Program-made: the position numbers and the translations under genes
Shown: piece after piece, positions 1-9,030 of the stretch
How the letters are laid out: each line of letters starts with the position of its first letter
How positions within the stretch are numbered: position 1 is the stretch's first letter
Origin: Aigarchaeota archaeon
Lineage (GTDB): Archaea; Thermoproteota; Nitrososphaeria_A; Caldarchaeales; Wolframiiraptoraceae
Reading direction: 5' to 3'
Assembly (NCBI GenBank): GCA_025059205.1
Contig: JANXDS010000006.1
Span: 1-40,464 of the forward strand
DNA length: 40,464 nucleotides
Notes under the pieces: model-generated
Told to the model about the DNA's origin: nothing
The model's input: the letters and a program-made list of their open reading frames with translations, nothing else
The model's database searches: none

Positions 1-253
1 TCCTAACATATGTTATGCTGGGTTCCTGCACATGCCTGATAGCTCTTACAAACGTTATCAAGCCTATGACTGTTATTATGAGGCCCAAAAATGAAAGGCC
101 CAAATATATCGGTATGCCGCTTACGATATCCGTTTCCAACACTTTTTTTAAAAAACTAAGTTCTTGAGAATATGTGATATAAAGAACCGTCGGGATCAGT
201 GCTATCGCTATACCGATGACACATAAAATTATAGATGCTTTGTAAAAGCCCAT
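1..253 (-). CDS. Partial two-helix membrane protein, unknown function
   Basis: This is an open frame starting at ATG (251-253) and running off the left edge; 84 codons are visible. I do not recognise the family. The product begins MGFYKASIIL and has a hydrophobic helix at about residues 5-27, a polar loop of about 22 residues (ELSFLKKVLETD), and a second helix at about 49-69 followed by a basic FVRAIRHVQ stretch. It starts 25 bases after the RIO2 stop on the same strand, so it is probably the last visible member of an ileS-rio2 transcription unit. No clear Shine-Dalgarno site is seen. The reading frame and helix pattern are convincing; the function is open. Confidence 0.6.
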   Translation of the reverse strand, partial: MGFYKASIILCVIGIAIALIPTVLYITYSQELSFLKKVLETDIVSGIPIYLGLSFLGLIITVIGLITFVRAIRHVQEPSITYVR

Positions 254-278
254 ACCATCTTGACCCTATCGCTTTTTA

Positions 279-1187
279 TTAGTCGTAATATATATTAATG
301 CTTTTCCCAGTGATTTCCCTAATAATCTTCTCGTATTCTATAGGTATATTCCGAACATTCCATTTTCTGGCAAAGAAACTCAATATGTTCTTAATGTCTC
401 TTTCCAAGTAAATGGGTGCCTGCGGATGGTTCCTTTTAACCCATTGAGGCCAGTCTATCAGTACTATACTCCCATCGGTTTTAACTAAGACGTTGTAGAC
501 ACTAAGGTCTCTATGGACCACGCCTGCATCATAAGCTGACCTAATAGCATCGATTATCTTTAGCAGGACTTCTTCAGCATTTTCAAGCTTAGAAATTGAA
601 GCGAGCTCGTCACCCTCAAATAGTTCAGTTACTACAACGTGCCTCGTCCTATAGACCGGCGCAGGAACCGGTACTTTACCGACAAGCATCAACAAAGCTT
701 TAAATTCCATGCGCGCAGCCCTAATGGATGCCTCTAAGTAGTTATGAGCTCTAATCAAAGATTCCCTGACCCTTTCGTATTTTTTAAAACTCGGCCTTCC
801 AATCCTAAAAAACTTTACGGCTAGCCTCTTACCTTCTTGACTTATGGCCTCATAGACATCGGCTTCCTTTCCCATACCGATAGGCATACCCAGCCCGGAT
901 ACTATTCCTTTTGAAGAGAGCGTCTTTAGGGCAAGAGCGTCTAAACCGAGATAATTCAACACGTATGCTGTCTTCTTGCCTTTCGGACTCCAGATAAGTC
1001 TTAGATAATGAAGTTTGTTTAAACTTCTCTCTAACTTTAACTCACTGAACTTAACCGATTGTAAGATGACTTGATATGGCACCTCACGAAATTTACTTAA
1101 ATTCTTCTCCATGATGGAAAGAACACAATAATCTTCTTCCGTAAGTTCACTAAACCTTCTAGCGAGTTCATGTAAGGGCGTTGACAT
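279..1187 (-). CDS. rio2: RIO2-family serine kinase/ATPase
   Basis: This is an atypical protein kinase of the RIO2 family, which in eukaryotes acts in late 40S subunit maturation and in archaea is presumed to act in small-subunit assembly. The N-terminal 85 or so residues form the winged-helix domain typical of RIO2 rather than RIO1. The kinase domain follows, with a glycine-rich GMGKEADVY loop at about residue 104, catalytic VHRDLSVYNV at about 224 and the metal-binding LIDWPQ motif at about 243. Its length of 302 residues is normal. It lies 19 bases downstream of ileS on the same strand, so co-transcription is likely. All key residues are present. Confidence 0.95.
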   Translation of the reverse strand: MSTPLHELARRFSELTEEDYCVLSIMEKNLSKFREVPYQVILQSVKFSELKLERSLNKLHYLRLIWSPKGKKTAYVLNYLGLDALALKTLSSKGIVSGLGMPIGMGKEADVYEAISQEGKRLAVKFFRIGRPSFKKYERVRESLIRAHNYLEASIRAARMEFKALLMLVGKVPVPAPVYRTRHVVVTELFEGDELASISKLENAEEVLLKIIDAIRSAYDAGVVHRDLSVYNVLVKTDGSIVLIDWPQWVKRNHPQAPIYLERDIKNILSFFARKWNVRNIPIEYEKIIREITGKSINIYYD

Positions 1188-1206
1188 CTCAAGTTGCTTT
1201 CTTTTT

Positions 1207-4200
1207 CTATTCTTTACTTAAAGCTATTGTCACCTGCATCTGACCTATTTTCCACTCCTTTTTGTAAAGTTGCTCTCTTGACTCAACTGGCTGTTCACAG
1301 ACCTTTAACTTTGTCCTAGTTTCTTCTTCGATGTATTCACTCATTTTCTCAACGGCTTCAACAAGCTCTTTAGAGTCAGACACTAGAATACATTCAACAA
1401 CCTTGTCGATATCGAGCCCTATTTCTCTGCGCATTACCTGTATCCTCCTTATCAACTCATTGGCTAACGACACGGATTTTATGGTCTCTGTCTCGGTCAA
1501 GTCGACGTAAACTTCAGCAAAACGTCCATCATCATAGCTCAAATTTTCCGGCACTTCATCGAGGAAATTTACATCATGGTTTGTCAGCTCGACTTTCGTC
1601 CCATCCTGAAGCGTAAGTTTTGCTACGCCGTAATTTATTATATCTTCTTCAAGTTTTTCAGCTGAAACCGAGCGTACTATCTTTAAGACTTCGTTGAGCT
1701 TTGGGCCAAACTTGGGTCCGAGGGATGAAAGAACGGGCACGGCCTTCCTGCGTAGCCAATTCGGGCGCTCACCTACATCTAATATAATGAGTTCTTCGGT
1801 ATTGGCTTGTGACTTCAGATAATCTTTAAAGCTATTTAGAGCCTTTTTGGCCTTCAAAGTCTTCGGAATTAACGTTATGGACTTAACCGGCCACCTGAGT
1901 TTTCTTCCTGCTTTCTGTCTTGCCGCAAGTATACTGCTCAGCACCGACTGAACGGTATCCATGTCGTCTTCCAACTCCTGGTTTATGAACTCCTCATCAA
2001 CTTTCGGCCACTTCAGCAAGTGAACACTCTCAGGATCGTCTCTTTGCTTTACTGCAGCAAAGAAGTATTCAGAGATATACGGCACGAAAGGTGCCAGCAA
2101 AGCAACTAGTTTCCTCATTAAATAAAAGAGCACAGAATATGCCGTAAGCTTATCCACGGTCGCTTTCTCTACCCATATCTTACGCCTTATACTCCTGATG
2201 TAAATATGGCTTAAATCTTCTACGACGAAGTCCCTGAGGGCTTTAGCTGCCGTGTATATCTCTAAATCTTCAAGCGAGTCTGTAACAAGCTTCACCAGAG
2301 AGTTTATCCTTGATAAGATCCATTTGTCAACAATGTCAGCGTACTTCAGCATCGCTTTTACTTGATATCTTTCTGGATCAAATTTATCTAGGTCAAAGTA
2401 AGTTTTTACAAAAGCAAAAACGTTCCAAAGTATGTTTAACTCCTCGGCAATCCTATCAACCTCTGCCGGAATGAAATTAATTGTATCCCAAGGTTTAGCC
2501 TTTGAAACGAGATATAATCTCAAGGGATCAACACCAAATTTTTCGAAAGCATCCATAGCCCATACCACGTTACCCTTCGACTTTGACATCTTCTTACCTT
2601 CGCTATCTAGCACGTGTCCCTGGTTAAGTACAGAGTTGAAGGGCGCTCTCCCAAAGTAGAGTACCGATGTGAAAAGAAGTGTATAAAACCACCCTCTAGT
2701 CTGATCTATAGCCTCTGTTATGAAATCATACGGGAACAACTTTTCGAATAAATTTTTGTTTCTTAAATAATCAACGCTTGCGAAGTGGGCCACACCAGAA
2801 TCTAACCAGGTATCAAGTACGAATGGTTCTCTCTTCATATCGCCACCGCAGTTTTCGCACTTGAAAACTACTTCGTCTATCCAAGGTCTTAAGAGCCTGA
2901 TTTTTTCTGGTTTCTTTATAGCACTTTCAAGCTCGGATTTGTTGCCCACGACTTTCTTTGTTCCGCAATTCGTGCATACCCAGACTGGTAGCGGTGTGCC
3001 CCATACTTTCGTTCTTGATATGCACCAATCCTCTGCACCCGCTATCCAGTCCCCGAATCTACCCGTACCAGCCCAAGTGGGCTGCCACCTCACTTTTTTG
3101 TTTTCCTCCAACATCTTCTCCTTAATCTTATCGATCTTAAGAAACCACTGACGGCTTGCTAGGTATATGAGTGGGCTTCCACACCTCCAGCAAAACGGGT
3201 AGGTATGAACGACCTTTCCCTCTTTTACCAATAAACCCTTTGACCTTAGGTCCCGTAACACTTGTTCACTTGCCTGCTTGAAATGCATGCCAGCGTATGC
3301 GCCACCCTCTTCTGTGAATGTACCATTAGGTCTTATCGGACAGAATATCGGTATGCCCAACGATTTTCCAAGTTCGAAGTCCTCTGGCCCATGTGCTGGT
3401 GCGACGTGTACGCATCCCGTACCTTCATCCATCGTAACGAACTCTGCAGCTACTATAGTGTGAGCCGGGCTCTCGTGCTCCTTATGTGCAGAAACTTCTT
3501 CGGCAAGCGGATGCCAGTAACCTTCACCTACGAGTTTGGATCCCTTAATCCTTTGAACTACGTTGTAATTTTTCACACCCATCTCGTTCATCGCCCTTTC
3601 AAGTGCACCTTCGCCGACTATCCATATTTCATTTCCAACCTCGCACTTGACGTATTCCGTATTTGGATTTACTGCGACAGCCTCGTTCCCTGGAAGCGTC
3701 CAGGGCGTAGTAGTCCATATCACGACATATTCGTTTTTACTCCGTTTAAGTGGAAACTTTACATATACGGACGGATCCTCTACCTCTTCGTAACCTTGCG
3801 ATACTTCGTGTGAAGAAAGCGGCGTCTCACATGAAGGACAATAATGAACAACCTTAAAGCTTTCTACGAGGTTACCGTCCTCGTATGCCTTCTTGAGCAA
3901 GGTCCAGACGTGCTCCATATAATTCTCCTTTCTAGTTTCGTACGCATTTTCGTAGTCAAGCCACAGCGCAAGCCTCTCAGAAGCCTTCCTCCAATGGTCT
4001 ATGTAAAAGTCTACGAGCTTATTAGCTTCTTCGACAAACCGTTCAAGACCAAAAATTTCTATATTCTTTTTAGATGTAAAGCCTAGCTTTTTTTCAACTT
4101 CCAGCTCCGTAGGTAATCCTAAGCAATCCCAACCAGCTCTCCTCCAGACGTTTAGTCCTTTCATGGTCTGATACCTGAGCACTATGTCCTTGTACACTCT

Positions 4201-4389
4201 GCCTCTAGCGTGGCCTACATGCATGAAGCCGTTTACCGTAGGCGGTCCTTCTAAAAAAGAGAATGCGGGTGCGTTTTTGTTGCTCTCGAAAACCTTCCTT
4301 TGGACATCCCCCTCACGCCACCAGCCTGCTACTACTTCCTCAACTTTCTTTGGGTCATATCTACCTCGGAAAAGTGACAAATATGTCAC
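1207..4389 (-). CDS. ileS: Isoleucyl-tRNA synthetase
   Basis: A class Ia aminoacyl-tRNA synthetase charging tRNA-Ile. The 1060-residue product has the HIGH-type motif HVGH at residues 57-60, the editing-domain IWTTTPWTLPGN motif, and KMSKS at about 599-603. Cysteine pairs such as CPSC, CWRC, CTNC and CENC suggest zinc knuckles. The length and long C-terminal region fit archaeal/eukaryotic-type IleRS. The start is GTG at 4389; an in-frame stop lies seven codons upstream at 4408 and no ATG occurs between, so GTG is the best choice, although no well-spaced Shine-Dalgarno site is present. The gene is divergent from sfsA across 166 bases and precedes rio2. Confidence 0.96.
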   Translation of the reverse strand: MTYLSLFRGRYDPKKVEEVVAGWWREGDVQRKVFESNKNAPAFSFLEGPPTVNGFMHVGHARGRVYKDIVLRYQTMKGLNVWRRAGWDCLGLPTELEVEKKLGFTSKKNIEIFGLERFVEEANKLVDFYIDHWRKASERLALWLDYENAYETRKENYMEHVWTLLKKAYEDGNLVESFKVVHYCPSCETPLSSHEVSQGYEEVEDPSVYVKFPLKRSKNEYVVIWTTTPWTLPGNEAVAVNPNTEYVKCEVGNEIWIVGEGALERAMNEMGVKNYNVVQRIKGSKLVGEGYWHPLAEEVSAHKEHESPAHTIVAAEFVTMDEGTGCVHVAPAHGPEDFELGKSLGIPIFCPIRPNGTFTEEGGAYAGMHFKQASEQVLRDLRSKGLLVKEGKVVHTYPFCWRCGSPLIYLASRQWFLKIDKIKEKMLEENKKVRWQPTWAGTGRFGDWIAGAEDWCISRTKVWGTPLPVWVCTNCGTKKVVGNKSELESAIKKPEKIRLLRPWIDEVVFKCENCGGDMKREPFVLDTWLDSGVAHFASVDYLRNKNLFEKLFPYDFITEAIDQTRGWFYTLLFTSVLYFGRAPFNSVLNQGHVLDSEGKKMSKSKGNVVWAMDAFEKFGVDPLRLYLVSKAKPWDTINFIPAEVDRIAEELNILWNVFAFVKTYFDLDKFDPERYQVKAMLKYADIVDKWILSRINSLVKLVTDSLEDLEIYTAAKALRDFVVEDLSHIYIRSIRRKIWVEKATVDKLTAYSVLFYLMRKLVALLAPFVPYISEYFFAAVKQRDDPESVHLLKWPKVDEEFINQELEDDMDTVQSVLSSILAARQKAGRKLRWPVKSITLIPKTLKAKKALNSFKDYLKSQANTEELIILDVGERPNWLRRKAVPVLSSLGPKFGPKLNEVLKIVRSVSAEKLEEDIINYGVAKLTLQDGTKVELTNHDVNFLDEVPENLSYDDGRFAEVYVDLTETETIKSVSLANELIRRIQVMRREIGLDIDKVVECILVSDSKELVEAVEKMSEYIEEETRTKLKVCEQPVESREQLYKKEWKIGQMQVTIALSKE

Positions 4390-4539
4390 GCTCCGTCTCG
4401 TAGTTGACTATGTATTTTAGAGGGGTTGTTAAATTTGGCGGTACATTTCACCTGCACGGATGGAGGTTATCTGTATAATATAGCTTTTCTTCTTTTGATT
4501 ACATTTATACAACCGTAATCTTTTTACGGCAGAATAAGA

Positions 4540-4547
4540 ATATATAA
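4540..4547 (+). promoter_or_regulatory. TATA box for sfsA
   Basis: A tatataag stretch lies in the 166-base divergent gap between ileS and sfsA. Its centre predicts transcription starting near 4570, which is after the TTG at 4556 and before the GTG at 4595, so it bears on the sfsA start. Other AT-rich elements near 4477 and 4506 could be alternative boxes. Confidence 0.45.
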
Positions 4548-4555
4548 GTCAGCGC

Positions 4556-5251
4556 TTGACTGAACTCTTAAAACTAGAGTTACGGTCAGCAAAAGTGATC
4601 AATAGATTATCTAGATTTACCGTGCTAATAGAATATGGGAAAAAGAAACTTAAGGCCCAGATCAGAAACACCGGAAGGTTACTGGACCTAATATATCCGG
4701 ACTCGAATGTACTCATCCAATTTAAACGTGGAGGTACGACCAATGCTTTAATCGTCGGGGTAAAGGTCGATACGGGTGTTGTATTAGTAGACACGTATCT
4801 TCAGGCCAAAAGTTTCGAGTTAGCCTGCGACCTTAATAAGATATCATGGTTAGCCCCATACCGGATAGTGAGAAGAGAGATTAAGGTAAACGGCTCAAGA
4901 ATAGATTATGAGCTTTATGCGGAACGTTTAGGAAAGGGTTACTTAGAACTTAAATCTGCCGCTTATTTCTCGGGTGGATACGCTATGTACCCCGATTCAC
5001 CCACGTTAAGGGGAAGAAGACACATCCTATTAATGAAAGAGTTGGCAAAGAGCGCCAGGAGTATCATAACATTCATAGCGACGCATCCATTAGCTGTGGG
5101 CTTCAAACCGTGCGAATCAGGAGACGCTTTCGTCGCAAGACTTTTACGTGACGCGAAAATGCATGGTGTAGAATTAAGAGCGGTGAAGATTTGCATAACG
5201 AATGAGAACATAATAACTCTTTATGACGATAACCTACCGGTATACGTCTAA
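4556..5251 (+). CDS. sfsA: SfsA-family protein (putative nucleic-acid binding/nuclease)
   Basis: The protein belongs to the SfsA family, named from Escherichia coli sugar fermentation stimulation; the family is thought to bind DNA and has an OB-like N-terminal part and a nuclease-like C-terminal part. Here residues about 20-45 carry the conserved SRF...NTGRL segment, and the C-terminal half carries ELKSA, YPDSPTLRGRRH and the FKPCESGD region. The 231-residue length is normal. The start is unsettled: TTG at 4556 gives the longest form, but GTG at 4595 fits the TATA box at 4540-4547 better and removes a 13-residue N-terminal tail. The gene ends 12 bases from the convergent tatC stop. Confidence 0.85.
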   Translation: MTELLKLELRSAKVINRLSRFTVLIEYGKKKLKAQIRNTGRLLDLIYPDSNVLIQFKRGGTTNALIVGVKVDTGVVLVDTYLQAKSFELACDLNKISWLAPYRIVRREIKVNGSRIDYELYAERLGKGYLELKSAAYFSGGYAMYPDSPTLRGRRHILLMKELAKSARSIITFIATHPLAVGFKPCESGDAFVARLLRDAKMHGVELRAVKICITNENIITLYDDNLPVYV

Positions 5252-5263
5252 AATAGATATTGC

Positions 5264-6142
5264 CTACTTGAGAGCCCTTTCACACTTCGGACAAAACACA
5301 TCGTCTGGCGAAATGTTTGCACCACAGAATTTACACTTAAGCTCACCATATAGTTCTTTAAACCTCTGCTTTTCATATCTCCTTCCAATAAAAAGCGCAA
5401 CTTCAAACATTAGGACGAGTGGTATGAACAGTATGAAGTTACCCGCCACTCCACCGTCTGGTGTTATAAGTGCCACGATTATATACATGAATATGTAGGC
5501 ATACCTCCTATATTTCTTAAACGAAGCAGTTCCAACTATGCCAAATCTTATAAGGAGGATGAGAACCACAGGAAACGTAAAGACCATGCCCGTGGCTAAT
5601 GCAGTAAAGAAGACCATCGTGTAGAATGACATGGCGGTAACGGTAGCTTCTATCTTAAACATCAAAGCAAATATTAACAAGAACCTCATTAGGGCTGGCA
5701 ACACAAGAAATAACGCGAAGGCAACACCAACGAAGAAGAGGACTATGAACGCGGCCAGGAATGGATAGATAAGTCTCCTTTCATGAGGATAAAATGCGGG
5801 ATTGACGAAAGCGTATATTTCATAACCGACAACGGGCATGCTTATGAGAAGTCCAAGTAATATTGAAGCTACGATCCATATCTCAAAAGGTGATGAAAGT
5901 TCGCCAGCTATCAGTCTAACCCCCTCAGGAAGTATGTAATCATTTACTGACGCTAGCACTCTCGCTATGATGGGTTCATACATTTCCAAGAACTGAACTG
6001 GGTTTGTGACGAGTGTAACAGGATCTGCAGGAAATGCCATCATGAATATCGTCGCGATTAATACCGCTATCACTATGTGCTTGAGCCTCGTGGCCAGCTC
6101 TCTAACATGCTCCCAGAAAGGCGCCTCCTTACCAGACGTCAG
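5264..6142 (-). CDS. tatC: TatC translocase with C-terminal zinc ribbon
   Basis: TatC is the multi-spanning receptor of the twin-arginine translocase, which exports folded proteins across the cytoplasmic membrane. Six hydrophobic segments, the FLALP-like VLPALMRF region and the conserved N-terminal PFWEHVRELATRLKH segment are visible. That N-terminal segment is only included if the gene begins at CTG (6140-6142): no ATG, GTG or TTG lies between the upstream in-frame stop and this segment, and GGAGGTG sits four bases before the CTG. A GTG at 6073 would delete the conserved first 23 residues. After the last helix there is a cytosolic tail with CKFCG and CPKC pairs, 13 residues apart, forming a zinc ribbon not usual in TatC. 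No tatA gene lies nearby. Confidence 0.9.
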   Translation of the reverse strand: MTSGKEAPFWEHVRELATRLKHIVIAVLIATIFMMAFPADPVTLVTNPVQFLEMYEPIIARVLASVNDYILPEGVRLIAGELSSPFEIWIVASILLGLLISMPVVGYEIYAFVNPAFYPHERRLIYPFLAAFIVLFFVGVAFALFLVLPALMRFLLIFALMFKIEATVTAMSFYTMVFFTALATGMVFTFPVVLILLIRFGIVGTASFKKYRRYAYIFMYIIVALITPDGGVAGNFILFIPLVLMFEVALFIGRRYEKQRFKELYGELKCKFCGANISPDDVFCPKCERALK

Positions 6143-6146
6143 GTCG

Positions 6147-6153
6147 CACCTCC
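6147..6153 (-). promoter_or_regulatory. Strong ribosome binding site deciding the tatC CTG start
   Basis: On the minus strand this reads GGAGGTG, a full match to the archaeal anti-Shine-Dalgarno sequence, four bases before the CTG at 6142. It supports the CTG as the true start of tatC. A TATA-like element at about 6186-6194 on the same strand would start transcription about 20 bases before the CTG. Confidence 0.6.
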
Positions 6154-6242
6154 AGCTCTTTTGTTAAATATTCAGAAAAGTTATTAAAATAAATGTTTTA
6201 ATTGTTTTGTAGTAAAGAAATCTACCGAACTATCACAAAAAT

Positions 6243-7382
6243 TCACTGATAACCCATTTTACGAAGCCGCTCTTCTAAGTCTCCGATAGCCTGACGGTCT
6301 ACGCCACTAACCTTAAGGAACATAACGTCGAGGATTGCATCGTATACTTTGACAGTCTTCTTCACACTCAGGTTTCCCATGTTAGCGATCCTTATAATTG
6401 ACCCCTTCATGCTTCCCATACCGCCAGCGGCTACCACACCATGCTTAACCCTGAGTTCTTTAAGAACCTCGGAATCCGTCAAACTGTTTGGTAGCGAGAT
6501 CGAGATTGTTGTAGGTGACCTGTACTCTTTCTCTACGAACAAACTCAATCTAGCTTTTTCAAGGGTTTCGTAGATGTTGTTAGCAAAATCTATGTGTCTC
6601 TTTACCCAGCGATCTGCACCGTACTCCAAGACAATGTTGAGCGCTTCATCCATACCATACATTAGATTAACCGCCGGTGTAAAAGGTGTCTCACGATTCT
6701 CTTCGTAAAATTTTCTGTATTTTGTAAGGTCAAAGTAGAAAGGTCTTCTTGAGCTTCTGATCTTATACCAAGCATCTTCGCTCACCGTTATTATCGACAG
6801 ACCGGGTGGGCCAGCATAACACTTCTGACTACCCACGACACAAACGTCTATGCCCCAGGCATCAACTTCGAGGGGCAACCCACCAGCAGCAGAAACAGCA
6901 TCTACTACGACAAGAACTCCACGTTCTTTACATGCCCTGATAATTTCTTTAAAATCTTTACTTGTTGCACCAGTAGAGGTTTCATTATATACAAGTAGCG
7001 CAACATCGTACGTTCTCTCGTCGAGCGTTCTTTTGATTAATTCAAGATTTGGGGCACTTTGCGGTTTGATGTTTATACACGTAATATCAGCTCCGTAGAA
7101 CTTCGCAGCTTCAGCAAACCTTTCAGAGAAAACACCAAACACCGGAGACAACACCTTGTCACCTTTGTTTATTATATTTGAAACAGCACATTCTATACCG
7201 CCCGTGGCGGAACATGCGAGAACAAACACACTTTCATCGGTTTTAAGTAGCTTCCTAAATTTCTCCACTAGTGATGTGTAGAGCTCCTGGAGCTCGGGCC
7301 CTCTATGGCTAATCACCTGCTTAGACATGGCGGCCAGAACACGTTCGTGAAGCTCTGTAGGGCCGGGCGTTACTAGCAACAT
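6243..7382 (-). CDS. Class V PLP-dependent aminotransferase (serine-pyruvate/phosphoserine type)
   Basis: A fold-type I, class V aminotransferase of the alanine-glyoxylate/serine-pyruvate group. Visible landmarks are the N-terminal TPGPTEL segment, the SATGGIE cofactor loop at about residues 58-64, the VVDAVSAAGG aspartate region at about 158-168, and the PLP lysine K187 in GSQKCYAGPPG. Its length of 379 residues is normal. Enzymes of this group in methanogens make O-phosphoserine or aspartate; the divergent neighbour trpB2-serA suggests the partner of 3-phosphoglycerate dehydrogenase, which is an inference. A TATA box at 7404-7413 on the minus strand lies about 27 bases before the ATG, so the mRNA is probably leaderless. 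Confidence 0.9.
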   Translation of the reverse strand: MLLVTPGPTELHERVLAAMSKQVISHRGPELQELYTSLVEKFRKLLKTDESVFVLACSATGGIECAVSNIINKGDKVLSPVFGVFSERFAEAAKFYGADITCINIKPQSAPNLELIKRTLDERTYDVALLVYNETSTGATSKDFKEIIRACKERGVLVVVDAVSAAGGLPLEVDAWGIDVCVVGSQKCYAGPPGLSIITVSEDAWYKIRSSRRPFYFDLTKYRKFYEENRETPFTPAVNLMYGMDEALNIVLEYGADRWVKRHIDFANNIYETLEKARLSLFVEKEYRSPTTISISLPNSLTDSEVLKELRVKHGVVAAGGMGSMKGSIIRIANMGNLSVKKTVKVYDAILDVMFLKVSGVDRQAIGDLEERLRKMGYQ

Positions 7383-7403
7383 TGAGAATTTTAAAATGTT
7401 AAG

Positions 7404-7413
7404 GTATTTTAAA
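7404..7413 (-). promoter_or_regulatory. TATA box for the aminotransferase gene
   Basis: On the minus strand this reads TTTAAAATAC, centred about 27 bases before the ATG at 7382. That spacing predicts transcription beginning at or next to the start codon. Confidence 0.55.
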
Positions 7414-7436
7414 TCTTTTACTTAAATGTCTTGCAT

Positions 7437-7460
7437 TGTGCATGCACACTTCTGTGCGTG
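7437..7460. promoter_or_regulatory. Palindrome and hairpin upstream of the aminotransferase TATA box
   Basis: Bases 7437-7448 read TGTGCATGCACA, a perfect 12-base palindrome. A third half-site follows, so 7441-7460 can also fold as an 8-base-pair stem (one G-T wobble) with a CTTC loop. It lies 24 bases upstream of the aminotransferase TATA box in the divergent gap, a plausible place for an operator. No regulator is identified. Confidence 0.4.
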
Positions 7461-7605
7461 TAAACATTCTAATAATTTAAATAAAGGTTCTATGTGTTTT
7501 AAGCAATATGTCCTCCGAATATCGTAGTTTTTTAGAAGTTTCTTAAAGTACACTGAATGTACGTTTTTGTTCATCATCATAGGTGTTTCCATATTTGCAC
7601 ACAAC

Positions 7606-7613
7606 GTTTATTA
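7606..7613 (+). promoter_or_regulatory. TATA box for trpB2
   Basis: GTTTATTA centred about 29 bases before the ATG at 7639 predicts a leader of only a few bases. No Shine-Dalgarno site is seen before the ATG, which agrees with leaderless initiation. Confidence 0.5.
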
Positions 7614-7638
7614 GAGGTCAAAATTCAAAAAAGAACTC

Positions 7639-9030
7639 ATGCAGCGTAAGATAGTCCTTAGTGATGATGAAGTTCCAAAGGAATGGTATAATATACTGCC
7701 AGATCTTCCAAAACCTCTTCCTCCGCCAATAGACCCAGAGACGAGGTCTCCGGTCTCACCGGCAAAGCTTGAAAGGATTTTCGCGAAAGAACTACTCAAA
7801 CAAGAAATGAGCGTAGAGAGATGGATTACAATACCTGAGGAGATAAGGGAAGTTTATTCTTTATGGAGGCCGACACCGCTGTACAGAGCAATAGGTCTTG
7901 AGAGGTATCTAAAGACACCAGCGAGGATCTACTATAAGTTCGAGGGTGTGAGTCCACCTGGCTCCCATAAACCCAACACAGCGGTCGCACAAGCTTACTA
8001 TAACATGAAGGAGGGACAGGAAAGGTTGACCACGGAGACTGGTGCCGGTCAGTGGGGTTCTGCCCTTGCCTTTGGTTGCATGCTGTTCAACCTAAAGTGC
8101 ACTGTTTACATGGTAAGAGCAAGCTATAACCAAAAACCTTACAGGAAGATAATGATGCAGGTATGGGGAGCGGAGGTACTACCGAGCCCTAGCGACAGAA
8201 CAAACTTTGGCAGGAATGTATTGAAGAACGATCCACAGAATCCAGGAAGCTTAGGTATAGCAATAAGCGAAGCGATTGAAGATGCATTAACGCATGAGGG
8301 CACGAAGTATGCGCTGGGCAGTGTACTCAACCATGTTTTAATGCATCAGACAGTTCAAGGCCTCGAAGCGAAGAAGCAGCTAGAGATGTTGGACGAGTAC
8401 CCCGACGTGGTGGCTGGTTGTGTCGGAGGTGGCAGTAGCTTCTCTGGTCTCTTTTGGCCATTCTACTACGACAAGGTAGCAAAGAAAGCCGAGAAGGATG
8501 TGGAGTTTATCGCAACTGAGCCTACAGCCTGCCCTACTTTAACTAAAGGTATATACACCTATGACCATGGTGATACGGCAAGATTGACACCGCTTCTAGC
8601 CATGTACACGGTCGGCTCAGACTTCGTACCGCCACCTATACATGCCGGAGGGTTAAGATATCACGGCGATGCACCAACACTCTGTTTACTCGCGAAAGAG
8701 GGACACGTTAAGGCAGTAGCCTACGACCAAGTGTCCGTTTTTGAGGCTGCAACGACATTCGCTAGGACAGAAGGTATCGTGCCTGCGCCAGAACCATCAC
8801 ACACGATAAGGTATGTAATAGATGAGGCCTTAAGATGCAAGAGGACGGGCGAAAAGAAGACAATACTCTTCAACCTTTGCGGTCACGGACATTTCGATAT
8901 GCACGCTTACGATGAATTCCTTACAGGAAGGTTACCTAAATGGGAATATCCTGAGAGCGCAATAAAGAATTCCATAGAAAAGTTAAAGAAACTCTATCCG
9001 TGGATTGAAGAGCTGCCGTACTTGAGGTGA
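7639..9030 (+). CDS. trpB2: TrpB2-type tryptophan synthase beta chain
   Basis: A PLP enzyme of the TrpB2 subgroup, the long, alpha-subunit-independent relatives of tryptophan synthase beta. The PLP lysine is K111 in PPGSHKPN, and the phosphate-binding glycine loop is VGGGSSFSG. The 463-residue length and extended N-terminus (residues 1-70) fit TrpB2 rather than TrpB1. No trpA is nearby, again as expected for TrpB2. TrpB2 enzymes of Sulfolobus are reported to use O-phosphoserine in place of serine; the serA gene overlapping its end by four bases and the divergent aminotransferase would supply exactly that compound. The start ATG follows a TATA box at short distance. Confidence 0.93.
   Translation: MQRKIVLSDDEVPKEWYNILPDLPKPLPPPIDPETRSPVSPAKLERIFAKELLKQEMSVERWITIPEEIREVYSLWRPTPLYRAIGLERYLKTPARIYYKFEGVSPPGSHKPNTAVAQAYYNMKEGQERLTTETGAGQWGSALAFGCMLFNLKCTVYMVRASYNQKPYRKIMMQVWGAEVLPSPSDRTNFGRNVLKNDPQNPGSLGIAISEAIEDALTHEGTKYALGSVLNHVLMHQTVQGLEAKKQLEMLDEYPDVVAGCVGGGSSFSGLFWPFYYDKVAKKAEKDVEFIATEPTACPTLTKGIYTYDHGDTARLTPLLAMYTVGSDFVPPPIHAGGLRYHGDAPTLCLLAKEGHVKAVAYDQVSVFEAATTFARTEGIVPAPEPSHTIRYVIDEALRCKRTGEKKTILFNLCGHGHFDMHAYDEFLTGRLPKWEYPESAIKNSIEKLKKLYPWIEELPYLR

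Noticed and set aside
3262-3813. 183-codon plus-strand frame
   Set aside because: Lies antisense inside ileS, whose protein is fully conserved there; no independent support.
7422-7604. 60-codon minus-strand frame between the aminotransferase gene and trpB2
   Set aside because: It overlaps the promoters of both genes and its product has no recognisable features.
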